Notes: generated by a model not told the origin, from the letters alone. A stretch of DNA of 64,000 bases from Nocardia mexicana NBRC 108244 (GCF_001613165.1 NZ_BDBV01000001.1:124001-188000); one strand, 5' to 3'. Shown: positions 1 to 8,992, counted from the first letter of the stretch. Translations and numbers: made by a program.

Positions 1-2519
1 CCCGGGCCGCCGCGGCCGTTCGCCGGGGCGAGCACCCGCCGGTCGTGCGGAATCTGTACGGGCCCGTCGAGGCGACGGGCTTCGCGGTCGCCTACCCGAT
101 CCCCGGCGACGCGGCACCGGACCGGCCCGTCCCGATCGGCCGTCCGGCCGACAACACCCGGGTCACGGTGCTCGATCCGGCGCTGCGGCCGGTGCCCGCC
201 GCCGTGTCCGGGGAGATCTACCTGTCCGGCGTGGGACTCGCCAACGGCTACCACCGGGCCCCCGCCCTGACCGCCGCGCGGTTCGTGGCCGACCCGTACG
301 GCCCGCCCGGTGCGCGCATGTATCGCACGGGTGACCTCGGCCGCTGGAATGCGGAGGGCGTACTGCACTTCCTCGGCCGCACCGATCGGCAGCTGAAGAT
401 CAACGGTTTCCGCATCGAACCGGGCGAGGTGGAGGCGGCGATCCGGCGCGAGCCGGACACCACGGCGGCGGTCGTCACGGCGCGGCGGAACGGTAGCGGG
501 CAGTCGCTGATTGCGCACATCACCGGGACCGCCGAGATCGACACGGCGGCACTGCGCGCCCGGCTGGCGGCGAGTCTGCCCGCCTACCTGGTGCCGTCGG
601 CGATCGTGCAGGTGGACGAGCTGCCCCTCACCGCCACGGGCAAGGTCGACGTCGGCGCGCTCCCGACGCCTCCCGACGGTGCGCACGTGCCCGTCCGGAC
701 GCCCCGCCAGCAGATCGTCGCGGCGGCCTTCGCGGAGGCGCTGGGCGGCCGGACCATCGGTATCACCGACGACTTCTTCGCGCACGGCGGCAATTCGCTG
801 TCCGCCCTCCGCGCCGTCGCCGTCCTCCGGTCGTCGCTCGGCGTCCCGGTATCGCTGCGCGATCTGTTCGAATCGCCCACGGTCGTCGCGCTGGAGCATG
901 CGCTCGACCGACAGATGCGCGACACCGGAATCACCCGGCCGGATTTCGCACCCGTCCCCCGCACCCACCCGATCCCGCTGTCGCCCGCGCAGCTGCGCCT
1001 GTGGACCGTGAACTATCTCGGCGGGCAGCAGCCGGACTACCTGATCGCGACCGCGCTCGACATCGGCGGACCGCTCGACACCGCGGCGGTGGAGGCGGCG
1101 GTCACCGATATCGTCGCGCGGCACGAGATCCTCCGCACCGTGCTGCCGTACGCGGCGGACGGCCCGGAACAGCGGATCCTGCCGATCGATTCGGCTCGGC
1201 CGGACTTCCGCATCGTCGACGCGGACGGTCCGGACGGTGTCGACCGCGCGGTGGAATCGCAGATGCAGCAGGGGTTCGACCCGACGAGGCGGCCGCCGCT
1301 GCGAATCCGGCTGTACCGCCTGACCGATGAGCATCATGTCCTGTTCGGCGTCGTCCACCACATCGCCGCCGACGGCGAATCCGCCGCCGTTCTGCAGCGC
1401 GATCTGGTCACCGCCTACCGGGCGCGGGTCGCCGGGGCGGCACCGGAATGGCCTTCTCCGGCACCACAATTCGCCGATTATGCGACGTGGCTGCGGCGGG
1501 TTCTGGGCCCTGACTCCGCCCCGACCCTCCTGCTCCGGCAGCAGGAGCAATACTGGCGCACCGTCCTCGACGGCATGCCGCAGCAACCGGTCCTGCCCGT
1601 CGATCACGCCCGCACCGACCGCCGTGCGAATACGGCGGCGACGGTCCCCGTCCGCGTCGACGCGGACACCCACCGCGAGCTCACCCGAACCGCGTCCGCC
1701 TGCGGGGTGAGCGTGTACATGCTGGTGCACACGGCGCTCGCCGTGGCGCTGCACGGCCGCGGCGCGGGCACCGACCTCCCCATCGGCGTCGCCTTGAGCG
1801 GCCGCGATTCGGAGGGACTGCAGGACTTGGTCGGATGCGTGGTCGACACGGCGGTGGTCCGCCTCGACATGTCGGGCACACCCACCTATCGCGAACTGGC
1901 CCACCGGGTCCGCGAGCGCATCCTCGGCGCCCACGAGAACAAGGAATTCCCCTTCGATCGCCTCGTCGAACTGATGAACCCCCCGCGCTCCCGAACCCAC
2001 CACCCGCTGTTCCAAGTGCTGGTGACCTACCTGCGGGGCGTCGATCTCGGTACGAATCCGGACGGATTGGCGATCCGGCATCGTCCGGTCGCGGTGCGCC
2101 GGACCCCGTTCGAGCTCCTGCCGAACCTGCGGGAGGAATACCGCCCCGACGGGCAATGCGCCGGCATCAACGGCGAAATAGTCTATGCGGAAGAGCTTTT
2201 CGACCGCCGAACCGTCGAATCACTCAGCGCCACGACAACCGCCGCCCTCCGAGCGATCTGCACCGACCCCGACGCACCGGCACTCCCGTCCGCCACCCCG
2301 GCGATGAGCCCCGCCGGGGGCACGTACAGCATCTGCACAACCTATTTCTGCCGTGTGGGCAGGCGTTTGTTGTGTAGGGGGCATGGTGTTGGTGATCCTT
2401 TCTGCGGTGTGGGTGATGTCGAGAACTTGGTCGGCGGGCAGGGTGATGGTGATGGTCACCTGGTCATCGTCGTCGTGCAGCCGGACGTCGAGCTGGGTGA
2501 TCTCGAACAGCTTGCGTAG
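1..2519 (+). CDS. Non-ribosomal peptide synthetase, C-terminal A-PCP-C fragment (5' partial, 3' end replaced by an element)
   Basis: The frame is open from base 3, so the gene starts left of the window. Adenylation motifs are visible in order: NLYGPVEAT (A5), GEIYLSG (A6), YRTGDLGRW (A7), INGFRIEPGEVE (A8) and LPLTATGKVD (A10). A carrier domain follows with the GGNSL phosphopantetheine site (Ser codon near 795), then a condensation domain with HHIAADG near 1357-1377. The condensation domain ends near 2270. From about 2315 the frame runs into the integrated element, antisense to the integrase, so the last ~68 codons are not NRPS. Joining 2315 to 27360 restores the end ARGTN-stop at 27372-27374. 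The ancestral protein would therefore finish just after the condensation domain, unusual for an NRPS and suggesting that it hands its product to another protein. The peptide product cannot be predicted. Confidence 0.85.
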   Translation, partial: RAAAAVRRGEHPPVVRNLYGPVEATGFAVAYPIPGDAAPDRPVPIGRPADNTRVTVLDPALRPVPAAVSGEIYLSGVGLANGYHRAPALTAARFVADPYGPPGARMYRTGDLGRWNAEGVLHFLGRTDRQLKINGFRIEPGEVEAAIRREPDTTAAVVTARRNGSGQSLIAHITGTAEIDTAALRARLAASLPAYLVPSAIVQVDELPLTATGKVDVGALPTPPDGAHVPVRTPRQQIVAAAFAEALGGRTIGITDDFFAHGGNSLSALRAVAVLRSSLGVPVSLRDLFESPTVVALEHALDRQMRDTGITRPDFAPVPRTHPIPLSPAQLRLWTVNYLGGQQPDYLIATALDIGGPLDTAAVEAAVTDIVARHEILRTVLPYAADGPEQRILPIDSARPDFRIVDADGPDGVDRAVESQMQQGFDPTRRPPLRIRLYRLTDEHHVLFGVVHHIAADGESAAVLQRDLVTAYRARVAGAAPEWPSPAPQFADYATWLRRVLGPDSAPTLLLRQQEQYWRTVLDGMPQQPVLPVDHARTDRRANTAATVPVRVDADTHRELTRTASACGVSVYMLVHTALAVALHGRGAGTDLPIGVALSGRDSEGLQDLVGCVVDTAVVRLDMSGTPTYRELAHRVRERILGAHENKEFPFDRLVELMNPPRSRTHHPLFQVLVTYLRGVDLGTNPDGLAIRHRPVAVRRTPFELLPNLREEYRPDGQCAGINGEIVYAEELFDRRTVESLSATTTAALRAICTDPDAPALPSATPAMSPAGGTYSICTTYFCRVGRRLLCRGHGVGDPFCGVGDVENLVGGQGDGDGHLVIVVVQPDVELGDLEQLA

Positions 2520-4244
2520 CAACGCTTCTGGCGCGTTGGTGAGGTTGAGTGCCAGGTAGGGCAGAGCGTCGAGAAGCGCGATGTCGGCGGTGCCGGGTCG
2601 ATGCGGTTCGGCGGTGTCGGCGGCGTCGAGTTGAGCGATGACCGACAGTGCGGCGGTCTTCTCGGCGTCGAGGTCGTTGTAGGTGCCGCGCAACCCTTTG
2701 GTGAACGGGTCGTCGGGGTCACTGTCTTGGGCTTGCCGCAGGATCGAGTTCTGCCGCCGGGTCACATCCGCGACTACTCGCTGGAGTCGTTCCCGCTCGG
2801 CTTGGCGCTCTCGGGTGGCGCGGTCGTCGAGGCCGGCGAGGTCGACGGCGAGGAAATCGCGGCGGTGGAGACCGAAGACCCGATCGGCGAAGAAACGGGT
2901 GAGCGCATCCAACACAGCGTCTTCGCGGAGGTACACGGCTTTGGGGTGGCCGGTGTACTTGTCCGAGCGGCCCCGGTTGTTGCCGCGCGGCCAGCACATG
3001 TAGTAGCCGCTGTTGTGGCGGTGGTTGCCGAACATCCGCCGCCCGCACCCGCAGAACACCATGCCGCGCAGCAGGTAGGTGCGCCGCGTGGCGGGGTGTG
3101 TGTTGCGGGTGTTGCCGTCGCGGGAGCCGCGCCGGGCTTGTCGGCGGGCGGCGAGTTCGTCGTACATCCATTTCGGGATCAACGGCTCGTGGACGGGTTC
3201 GGTGGACCACACCCACTTCACCGGATCGTTCACCTTCCCCCGCCGCGACCGCGACGCGCGCCGGTTGAACACCTGGAACCCGGTGTATTTGGGGTTGCGC
3301 AGGATCTCGAACACGCTCGTCTTGCACCACGCGCCCCGGGCACGTTCCCGCCCCGGTGGTATCGGTGGCGGATACTTCACCGGGTCGGTATTGAGCCGCT
3401 CGGCGATGGTGTCGTAGCCCAGGCCCTCGTGGTGGCGCCACAGCGCGATCTGGGTGACCGTCTCTCCGCGCGCCCCGTCTGGTTCGAGGCGGGTCTTGGT
3501 CTGCCCCTTGGCCGCCTTGGTCGGATTCGGATGCCGGTAGGTTTTGGCCTTGTACCCGTACGGGGGTTTGCCGATGTTCCAGCCTTCGCGGACGTGGGTG
3601 CACAGTCCGCCCCAGGATTGTTCGAGGGTGTTGAGGGTCTCGTATTCGGCGATGGATTGGTTGATGCGGCGTTGCAGGATGCGCTGGGCGCGGCTGCCGG
3701 ACAGCTGGATCGGTTCGTTGGACGCGAACAGCGGGACCTCGGCGGTTTCGAGTTCGCGTTCGATCGACAGGCCCTCGAAGGTGCGGCGGGCGACGCGGGA
3801 GACGGCTTCGCAGATGACGACGTCGAAGCGGCGGCCGGGGTGGGCGGCTTCGTCGCGGAGGTCGGCGACGCCGCCGTCGCGGGCGACCGGGATGTCGAAG
3901 CGGTCGTAGTCGCTGCCGTGGCCGCGGTCGTCGAGGTCCATGCGGCCGGACTCGACGTCGTAGAAGTGCGCCACGATCACCCACGCGTCCGGGATCGCGG
4001 TCTTGCAGTTGTTCAACTGCCGCAACATCGACTGACGCGGGTCCTGCTGGTCCTCGGTGGAGGTGCGACCCAGGAACGCTACGCGCACCTCACCCTGCAG
4101 CACCGCGACCGGCATCCCCAGCGGCGACACCGCGTAGTCGGACAACCCCGACGGCCCCGACACCGGCACCGCCGACGACAGCGATGCCGTCCGGTGGGTC
4201 AGCGCGGGGGCGGGCGGATTGATCGGCGGGTCGTCGGGGGTCAT
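2220..4244 (-). CDS. Large serine recombinase (site-specific integrase)
   Basis: The protein catalyses integration and excision of the element. The N-terminal resolvase fold shows the catalytic motif RTSTEDQ, with Ser62 as nucleophile. A recombinase domain follows (KPPYGYK to NPKYTGF), then a zinc-ribbon region (CGCGRRMFG ... YYMC) and a charged coiled-coil stretch (RATRERQAERERLQRVV). This is the architecture of phiC31/Bxb1-type integrases, and 674 codons is a normal length. The ATG at 4244 overlaps the stop of the upstream small gene by ATGA. The frame has no stop inside the element: it crosses the inferred attL near 2315 and ends about 30 codons into the NRPS gene, so its C-terminus differs between integrated and circular states. 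Confidence 0.93.
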   Translation of the reverse strand: MTPDDPPINPPAPALTHRTASLSSAVPVSGPSGLSDYAVSPLGMPVAVLQGEVRVAFLGRTSTEDQQDPRQSMLRQLNNCKTAIPDAWVIVAHFYDVESGRMDLDDRGHGSDYDRFDIPVARDGGVADLRDEAAHPGRRFDVVICEAVSRVARRTFEGLSIERELETAEVPLFASNEPIQLSGSRAQRILQRRINQSIAEYETLNTLEQSWGGLCTHVREGWNIGKPPYGYKAKTYRHPNPTKAAKGQTKTRLEPDGARGETVTQIALWRHHEGLGYDTIAERLNTDPVKYPPPIPPGRERARGAWCKTSVFEILRNPKYTGFQVFNRRASRSRRGKVNDPVKWVWSTEPVHEPLIPKWMYDELAARRQARRGSRDGNTRNTHPATRRTYLLRGMVFCGCGRRMFGNHRHNSGYYMCWPRGNNRGRSDKYTGHPKAVYLREDAVLDALTRFFADRVFGLHRRDFLAVDLAGLDDRATRERQAERERLQRVVADVTRRQNSILRQAQDSDPDDPFTKGLRGTYNDLDAEKTAALSVIAQLDAADTAEPHRPGTADIALLDALPYLALNLTNAPEALLRKLFEITQLDVRLHDDDDQVTITITLPADQVLDITHTAERITNTMPPTQQTPAHTAEIGCADAVRAPGGAHRRGGGRECRCVGVGADRSEGGGCRGAE
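2290..2338. other. attL, left attachment site of the serine-integrase element (inferred)
   Basis: The element-side arm GGCACGTACAGCATCTGCAC lies at 2319-2338. A mirror-image arm with one mismatch lies at 27335-27354. Placing the crossover at CC 2314-2315 leaves three bases between dinucleotide and arm on both sides and gives a symmetric attP of 48 bp. That size and the dyad symmetry fit large serine integrases. The crossover dinucleotide is inferred from symmetry, not observed. Confidence 0.7.
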
Positions 4245-4588
4245 GCGGCGGCACCATCCTGCCTGGATTGATCATCGGATTGTTGTTGCACGGCCCACGC
4301 CAACAATTGCGCCGTGACATCGGCCAGTTCGCCCCGCAATTGTTCGGCACGCGCACCGTGAACATAATGGACGTGACCAGCATAACGCTGGTCAGCGACG
4401 CGTTTCCGGGATTGATCATACCGCCAAACTGGCAGGTCAGGGGCGGTTTCAGACGGTTTTTCGTTGTTGCTGGCGGAGTTATTACTGGATGCTTTTCGCC
4501 GTAGCGGAATCACTACGGCGTCTTTGTTATCTCCAGGGTTGTCGGGGTCGTCGTTGATGTTGTCGTCGGGATGGTCGGGTGTGCGCAT
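4241..4588 (-). CDS. Small charged protein translationally coupled to the integrase
   Basis: This 115-residue protein has an acidic, Asn/Asp-rich N-terminus (HPDDNINDDPDNPGDN), a basic linker and a helical C-terminal half (GARAEQLRGELADVTAQLLAWAVQQQ). The ATG at 4588 has GGAGAGG six bases upstream. A further ATG at 4609 is in frame but lacks such a site. The stop overlaps the integrase start by ATGA, so the two are probably translated together. It could be an excision or regulatory partner of the integrase, but no family is recognised and that role is only inferred from position. Confidence 0.6.
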   Translation of the reverse strand: MRTPDHPDDNINDDPDNPGDNKDAVVIPLRRKASSNNSASNNEKPSETAPDLPVWRYDQSRKRVADQRYAGHVHYVHGARAEQLRGELADVTAQLLAWAVQQQSDDQSRQDGAAA

Positions 4589-4929
4589 GGGTGCCTCTCC
4601 ATAGCTCACGGTCCCCTGCTTGTGGCGGGGTGCCGCGAGCGTCGGTCGCGGTTGTCGGGTTCGGGTTGTGCCCGCTTCGACTCCTCGATTGCCATGGCAC
4701 CCGTCGAGGCCAGCGTCACACGTGGTGTTCAGTTGTGGTCCCAGCTTGACGAACCCTCACCGACGGCATACCCTAGGAATCCTCAACCTGTATCTTGGGT
4801 GTGTTGTAGGCTCTGGTCGACACACTGGGTCAACTAGCGTACCTCTCCACGCGGGGTTGTAAACCCCTTGCCCGAAATTTTTTCGATCTTTCTCGTCTGC
4901 GCTGGATAATGGCCGGTCGCGGGCTGGTG

Positions 4930-5020
4930 CCGAGACTGGCGAGCATGGTGCGAGACCAGCATGTCTCGCTGGTTGGTGCCCGTGTCTCGATGTCTGGTGT
5001 CAGCGTCTCGGTGTGGTCTC
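4930..5020. promoter_or_regulatory. Helically phased GAGAC/GTCTC cluster (iteron-like)
   Basis: Six copies of GAGAC or its complement GTCTC begin at 4932, 4952, 4963, 4984, 5005 and 5016. The steps are 20, 11, 21, 21 and 11 bases, close to whole or double helical turns. Copies two and three form the inverted repeat GCGAGAC-6-GTCTCGC. The cluster lies in the ~1 kb non-coding stretch upstream of the integrase operon. Such arrays usually bind a regulator or replication/excision factor. The protein bound is unknown. Confidence 0.5.
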
Positions 5021-5040
5021 GCCGAGTTGATAAGGGCACG

Positions 5041-5589
5041 GCCCACTGGGGTGCGTCAATCCCACGGTGGCTCTGTCCGCCATCTGCGACGGCAGTTGTC
5101 TACGAGTCTTGACGGCACCGCCAGTCGGCTCAAGTCGTTGTTACGAACAACAACACCGTCTGCCAGGCTCCGGCGAACGCCCGGTCAGTGCGATATGCGG
5201 CATGTGCGGACGCTTCATCTGACTGCAGTCACCGTCACCTCCTAGCCCTCGCAGAGGGGTGAAAGTTGGGGGACGTGGCCTGCTCGCTCAGGTGACCTGT
5301 GCGGCCACCAGGGTCTCGAAGGTATAGGGCCGCAGGCCATCGGTACGGCCCGGCCAATGCGCGCCTCGCGGCATGAGCGCGCAGTTGAGTTCCCCTGAAG
5401 CCAGCCGGGGGTTGACTGTAGAGTTGGACCTCACGTGCCGCCCGCATCAGATAGACCGGATAGCGAGAGGCATAGGTTATTGGCACGGAACGTGTCGAGG
5501 TGTAACTAGGAGCTTTACCTGCAGAAAATGAAAGCGGCGACGATCGAGTTCCGCTTTCGAAAAATGTCACCTAGAAGGGCGGCGTTTGC
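5041..5589. other. Non-coding stretch between the phased repeats and the HEPN gene
   Basis: No convincing gene is seen. Open frames on either strand here have random-like composition and no ribosome-binding site. The sequence GGTGGCTCTGTCCGC near 5072 recurs in inverse orientation near 8440, in the other large non-coding gap of the element. Confidence 0.4.
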
Positions 5590-6249
5590 GTGACAGGTTC
5601 GAGGGCATTTGAGCGGGCCGCACTCGTGCTGGCGGACGTTACGTCATTGCTCGAACATCATCCTGCCCAGAACGATCCGAGGCGCGGCCGCCCAGCAGGG
5701 CCGGGCTACGGGCACCTGCTTCGGTCGGGCGTAGCGCTCTGCTATACGGCGTGGGAGGTGTTCGTCGAGGAAGCGTTGCTCGAAACGGTCGAGTTGCTAC
5801 TTGAGAGCACCGAGCCTCACAGTCTCCCTGGCACGTTTCGCGATTGGATTGTTGAAGGAAAGCCAAGTCCCTGGGCCTTTGTCGGCGACGGGTGGCGGAG
5901 CGAGGCACTTGCGCTTGTGCATAAGAGAATCGAGGGCGACGGCAAGGGACGCTTTGGTTTCAACACTGCCAGCGTCGGCAATGTGGACGGTCTGTACAAC
6001 CAGGTGCTTGGGTTTTCGCCGATCTACGCTGTGAAGTGGAGCGGCCGATCGAACGCGATGGTGCGTCGGGACGTCTCTGATCTTGTCGAGATTCGCGGCG
6101 AGATTGTTCACAAAGGAACAACTCCCGGTGCACTCAACCTGAAGGGCGTGCGCTCGTGGTCCGAGTTTGTAACCCGGCTGTGTGAGAAGTTCGACGAACA
6201 ACTAGTCGACTTCCGAAGCGAAGTTGTGCCACCACCGAAGAACAAGTAG
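5590..6249 (+). CDS. RiboL-PSP-like HEPN domain protein
   Basis: The 219-residue protein resembles the RiboL-PSP-HEPN family: an N-terminal helical block (LLRSGVALCYTAWEVFVEEALLETVELL), a variable middle, then the HEPN signature Rx4H seen as RGEIVH, about residues 170-175. HEPN proteins are often RNases in toxin-antitoxin and phage-defence systems; here the substrate is unknown. The GTG start at 5590 follows an AGAAGGG element. No antitoxin is directly adjacent, so it may act alone or with a distant partner. Base composition is lower in GC than the chromosomal genes, consistent with acquired cargo. A terminator hairpin follows at once. Confidence 0.65.
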   Translation: MTGSRAFERAALVLADVTSLLEHHPAQNDPRRGRPAGPGYGHLLRSGVALCYTAWEVFVEEALLETVELLLESTEPHSLPGTFRDWIVEGKPSPWAFVGDGWRSEALALVHKRIEGDGKGRFGFNTASVGNVDGLYNQVLGFSPIYAVKWSGRSNAMVRRDVSDLVEIRGEIVHKGTTPGALNLKGVRSWSEFVTRLCEKFDEQLVDFRSEVVPPPKNK

Positions 6250-6292
6250 CCCGCTGTCGAACCCTCACGCGCACAGACTAATTGAGCCTTGC

Positions 6293-6350
6293 CTGCCCGG
6301 CCGATCCAGGTGGGGCGAAGTTGTATCCCCCGGCCGGGCAGTGGCCTTTT
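6293..6350 (+). terminator. Rho-independent-like terminator after the HEPN gene
   Basis: An 11 bp perfect stem, CTGCCCGGCCG (6293-6303) with CGGCCGGGCAG (6331-6341), is followed by TGGCCTTTT. It sits about 45 bases after the HEPN stop codon. Confidence 0.6.
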
Positions 6351-6387
6351 CGAACCGAACACCATGTGGCATTATCGTGCGTTCGAT

Positions 6388-6401
6388 ACGGTTCGAACCG
6401 T
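6388..6401. promoter_or_regulatory. 14 bp perfect palindrome, possible operator
   Basis: ACGGTTCGAACCGT is fully self-complementary and is preceded by the related GTTCGATACG. It lies between the HEPN terminator and the 3' end of the next minus-strand gene. No cognate regulator can be named. Confidence 0.3.
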
Positions 6402-6546
6402 GCTTAGCCTCGTTCGCCCAGTGGGGTGCATGGGAGGTACTAATGATATCGGCTTGCATCGACCGTTTAGCCGCTCGGGCGCAGCGCGCTCGACCGGACC
6501 GACATTTAAGTGGCTGACCGGATTGATAGGACGCATCGGCCTCAAC

Positions 6547-6714
6547 TCAATCGCCATTCGGAGGACGAATCCTCAGGAGCGCTGCCAGAACCTTTCTCGC
6601 ATCCTCGCGTTGGCCAGGATTCCTTGCCAGGACAGCGGCGGCTACGGAGAGAACAACCACGATCGACCAGGTGATAGCAACGATCGCCAGGGCTAGCTGC
6701 GTATCAAATCGCAT
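6547..6714 (-). CDS. Small single-pass membrane protein
   Basis: The 55-residue protein has one hydrophobic helix (TQLALAIVAITWSIVVVLSV) near the N-terminus and a basic C-terminus (RKVLAALLRIRPPNGD), suggesting an N-out/C-in membrane peptide. The ATG at 6714 overlaps the end of the upstream gene, whose stop is at 6704-6706, and has GACGAGG about eight bases upstream, so the two are probably translationally coupled. The family is not recognised. Size and coupling would fit a membrane effector or anchor for the upstream protein, but that is inference. Confidence 0.55.
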   Translation of the reverse strand: MRFDTQLALAIVAITWSIVVVLSVAAAVLARNPGQREDARKVLAALLRIRPPNGD

Positions 6715-7684
6715 GGCAGGCACCTCGTCCCAGCTCCACGTCGCGGCCCAGGCTGAAACCGGGCGACAAGCAGCGCCCGGTTGGCCGCGGAGGCAACTCA
6801 TCGTCATACAGACTGCTGCGACGCAAATACACATGGACCCGTTCGTCGACCGTGTCCAGAAGATGTATTTCGTAGGTATCAGACGTGCAGTGATCGCAAA
6901 AACACTTCTTGTCAACGACTTTCAGCGGCAGTCCGAAACGCTTGTCGATGGCACGAGAGATAACCTGATGATGCGTGAGATCACCCGCCCACTCGATTTT
7001 TATGACCGCATCGTCGACTGAAACATCTGTCCACAGGTCAAGAAACCTCAAATCTCTGCACCGGAACATGTGCGCTCGGCGAATAATTCCGCTGAGGAGT
7101 ACCTCAGCGCTATCCAATCCGGATCTGCTCGGCATGCGTCGATACAAACACATTTCGGCTTCCTCGACTTCGTGGAGCGCATCCGTGCCCCCTAGATAAT
7201 TTCGCAGAGTGCGCTTCCCGGACACTGCCACCAAAGCGGCCATCCAAGACTTTTCGTCGACCCCACGGACCAATACCGTCCCATCAGTTTCATACATGGA
7301 CAGCACAGCGCCTCGACGTGAGAACGTCACACGAAGGCCGGCGATCCCATTCACACCGCCATCGGCGAGTATCGGCGATATTCGGTACAGAAAATCATTG
7401 GCAGACTTGGGATTTGAACTCAACCTGATCTCAAGCCCGCAGCAACCAGGGGAGACGGACTGGATGCCGAACGGCTGAGTTGAGCCGCGGCCACCACATT
7501 GAGGAGAGATACCATAGCCAACGCTTCGCAATACAGCAGCTTCGAATCGTGCCTGACCAAGGGGAGCGTCTGGTAACAGACGTCCGCTGTGGGGAATTGC
7601 CAGAAGCGCCTGCCTAGCTTGGCAATACGGCTCATTGGTGTATTCGCACCAACGCCGGGCAAGTGTCTGCAGATTTCCAGCCAT
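6704..7684 (-). CDS. Unknown 326-residue protein of the element
   Basis: No family is recognised with confidence. The N-terminus (NLQTLARRWCEYTNEPYCQARQ) looks like a short helical or DNA-binding-like segment, the middle is mixed alpha/beta, and a Cys-rich cluster CFCDHC occurs near residue 270 and could bind metal. The ATG at 7684 is preceded by GAGGAG at six bases; an upstream in-frame ATG at 7690 sits too close to that site. It is coupled to the small membrane protein downstream. GC content and codon use are lower than in chromosomal genes, which supports recent transfer. No promoter stands out in the gap upstream. Confidence 0.6.
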   Translation of the reverse strand: MAGNLQTLARRWCEYTNEPYCQARQALLAIPHSGRLLPDAPLGQARFEAAVLRSVGYGISPQCGGRGSTQPFGIQSVSPGCCGLEIRLSSNPKSANDFLYRISPILADGGVNGIAGLRVTFSRRGAVLSMYETDGTVLVRGVDEKSWMAALVAVSGKRTLRNYLGGTDALHEVEEAEMCLYRRMPSRSGLDSAEVLLSGIIRRAHMFRCRDLRFLDLWTDVSVDDAVIKIEWAGDLTHHQVISRAIDKRFGLPLKVVDKKCFCDHCTSDTYEIHLLDTVDERVHVYLRRSSLYDDELPPRPTGRCLSPGFSLGRDVELGRGACHAI

Positions 7685-8014
7685 GACCATCTCCTCAGCG
7701 CATTCCCGGACATGCACCCAGGCTCAGGCTCGAAAGTTGGCTCAACCATTCAAGAGGAGCAGGAGGCACCTAGCCGATTTCGCCGCAGCTGCTTCACGTC
7801 CGGGGTGAAGCTGGCGTGGCGCCTGCGCGCCGCGCCCTAGTTTGCTCCAGGTACTGATCGGAGTCAACCCCTATCCCGATCGGCATACGGAACCGCCTGC
7901 AGGACATGGAGATACAACAGACGTACAACGCCCAGGTCGCACCAAGCTGAGTAGGCGTTTGCACCCAGGCGTTGACAGCGGTATAGCGGAGGGCGGTCTT
8001 GCGGAGGCACTGAG
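7685..8014. other. Gap without a supported gene
   Basis: Several overlapping short frames exist but none has a good start site or protein-like composition. It separates a minus-strand gene from a weak plus-strand frame and may hold divergent promoters, though none is clear. Confidence 0.4.
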
Positions 8015-8227
8015 GTGGAATCGGATTATCGGTACGGCGTCGTCGACCACGTTGGCGAGGCGCTCGAACAGCCACGGGTGTTCTCAGGGAAGGCGCGCAC
8101 GGCCGACTACATATCCGGTATTCGGCATGAGCGGATGTACTACGCCGCAATCGAACCCGACGCGCGGATCCCCCGTGCGGATGGCCGCCTGTCTGTCATG
8201 ACTCGCCCTTCCTCCTTGATCGAATGA
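8015..8227 (+). CDS. Small hypothetical protein, possibly a gene fragment
   Basis: This 70-codon frame begins with GTG and has GGAGG nine bases upstream. The product starts MESDYRYGVVDHVGEALEQP and contains a Tyr-rich middle (RHERMYYAAIEP), which looks more protein-like than the competing frames. No family is recognised. It may be a short native gene or the remnant of a longer one. Confidence 0.35.
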   Translation: MESDYRYGVVDHVGEALEQPRVFSGKARTADYISGIRHERMYYAAIEPDARIPRADGRLSVMTRPSSLIE

Positions 8228-8527
8228 TCCCAACCTGGAGCGTGACGTTGGACGAATGTCCATGCACCACAATGTAATACAATGGGCAAACATCATCTAA
8301 TCGCTACTACCGCGCGTTCATGGCAAGTGATGGATGCTCTGCCGAGCCTTGACCGGCTCCGCCGTCGACATTCGTGGACATCTCCGAGAGGTGCAGGTGG
8401 CTACACTCCACCAGGCTTCGCGAACAACTGACGTCACAGTTCGCGGACAGAGCCACCCACGGCGTGTCCTCGCGTAACTGTCGCCCCGCAGGTGTCTCGG
8501 GAGTGGGGTAGGTAGGTCATCGCTAGG
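8228..8527. other. Non-coding gap with a palindrome
   Basis: No gene is seen. A nested inverted repeat lies at 8418-8446: CGCGAAC pairs with GTTCGCG and, inside it, AACTG pairs with CAGTT. It lies just past the 3' end of the minus-strand Nudix gene and could be a terminator or binding site. Confidence 0.35.
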
Positions 8528-8992
8528 CTACAGCCGCGTCAGCCCCCGACTCTTCTTCACCGTCGCTCCGATCTCGGTTGCCCACCGCACTGCGGCCGGA
8601 ATAGTGTCGATCTTCGGCTCGAACTCGCCGAGTTGATCGACGGGTACCCAGGCGTAGTCCGAGTACTCGTCGTTCAGCTCGATGTCGCCGCCCTCGTACT
8701 CGGCGTAGAAGTGCGGCAGGATCATGCTGTTGCCGTCCTTCTTCCGAAAGTGCACGTTGTAGGAGATATCTTCGGCGATCGAGATCGTGGGCGCCTTGCC
8801 GATCTCCTCTTCCTTCTCGCGGCGGATGGCGTCGAGGATGCTGCCGTCGGTGGTCTCCATTTTGCCTCCGATAAGGGAATAGACGCCGTCGTAGTCGGCT
8901 TCGCCCTTGCGTCGCGCCAGCAGAACGCGGTTGGCTGCCGGGTCGATGACGACCAGCTTTTGGCAGTATTGAAAGTGGGTCGTGTCGCTCAT
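8528..8992 (-). CDS. Nudix hydrolase
   Basis: The 154-residue protein has a Nudix fold with the core GGKMETTD...RREKEEEIG (residues ~43-67), giving the REx2EExG half that binds the metal. The box is slightly irregular: Asp replaces the first Glu and there is one extra residue before RE. Nudix enzymes hydrolyse nucleoside diphosphates linked to another group. The ATG at 8992 overlaps the stop of the ribonucleotide-reductase-like gene by ATGA, and AAGGAG lies just inside that gene, so the two are translationally coupled. The coupling suggests that it acts on a nucleotide made or used by its neighbour. The exact substrate is not predictable. Confidence 0.85.
   Translation of the reverse strand: MSDTTHFQYCQKLVVIDPAANRVLLARRKGEADYDGVYSLIGGKMETTDGSILDAIRREKEEEIGKAPTISIAEDISYNVHFRKKDGNSMILPHFYAEYEGGDIELNDEYSDYAWVPVDQLGEFEPKIDTIPAAVRWATEIGATVKKSRGLTRL

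Noticed and set aside
2601..4271. Long plus-strand frame antisense to the integrase
   Set aside because: It mirrors the codon pattern of the integrase and has no start site or protein-like motifs.
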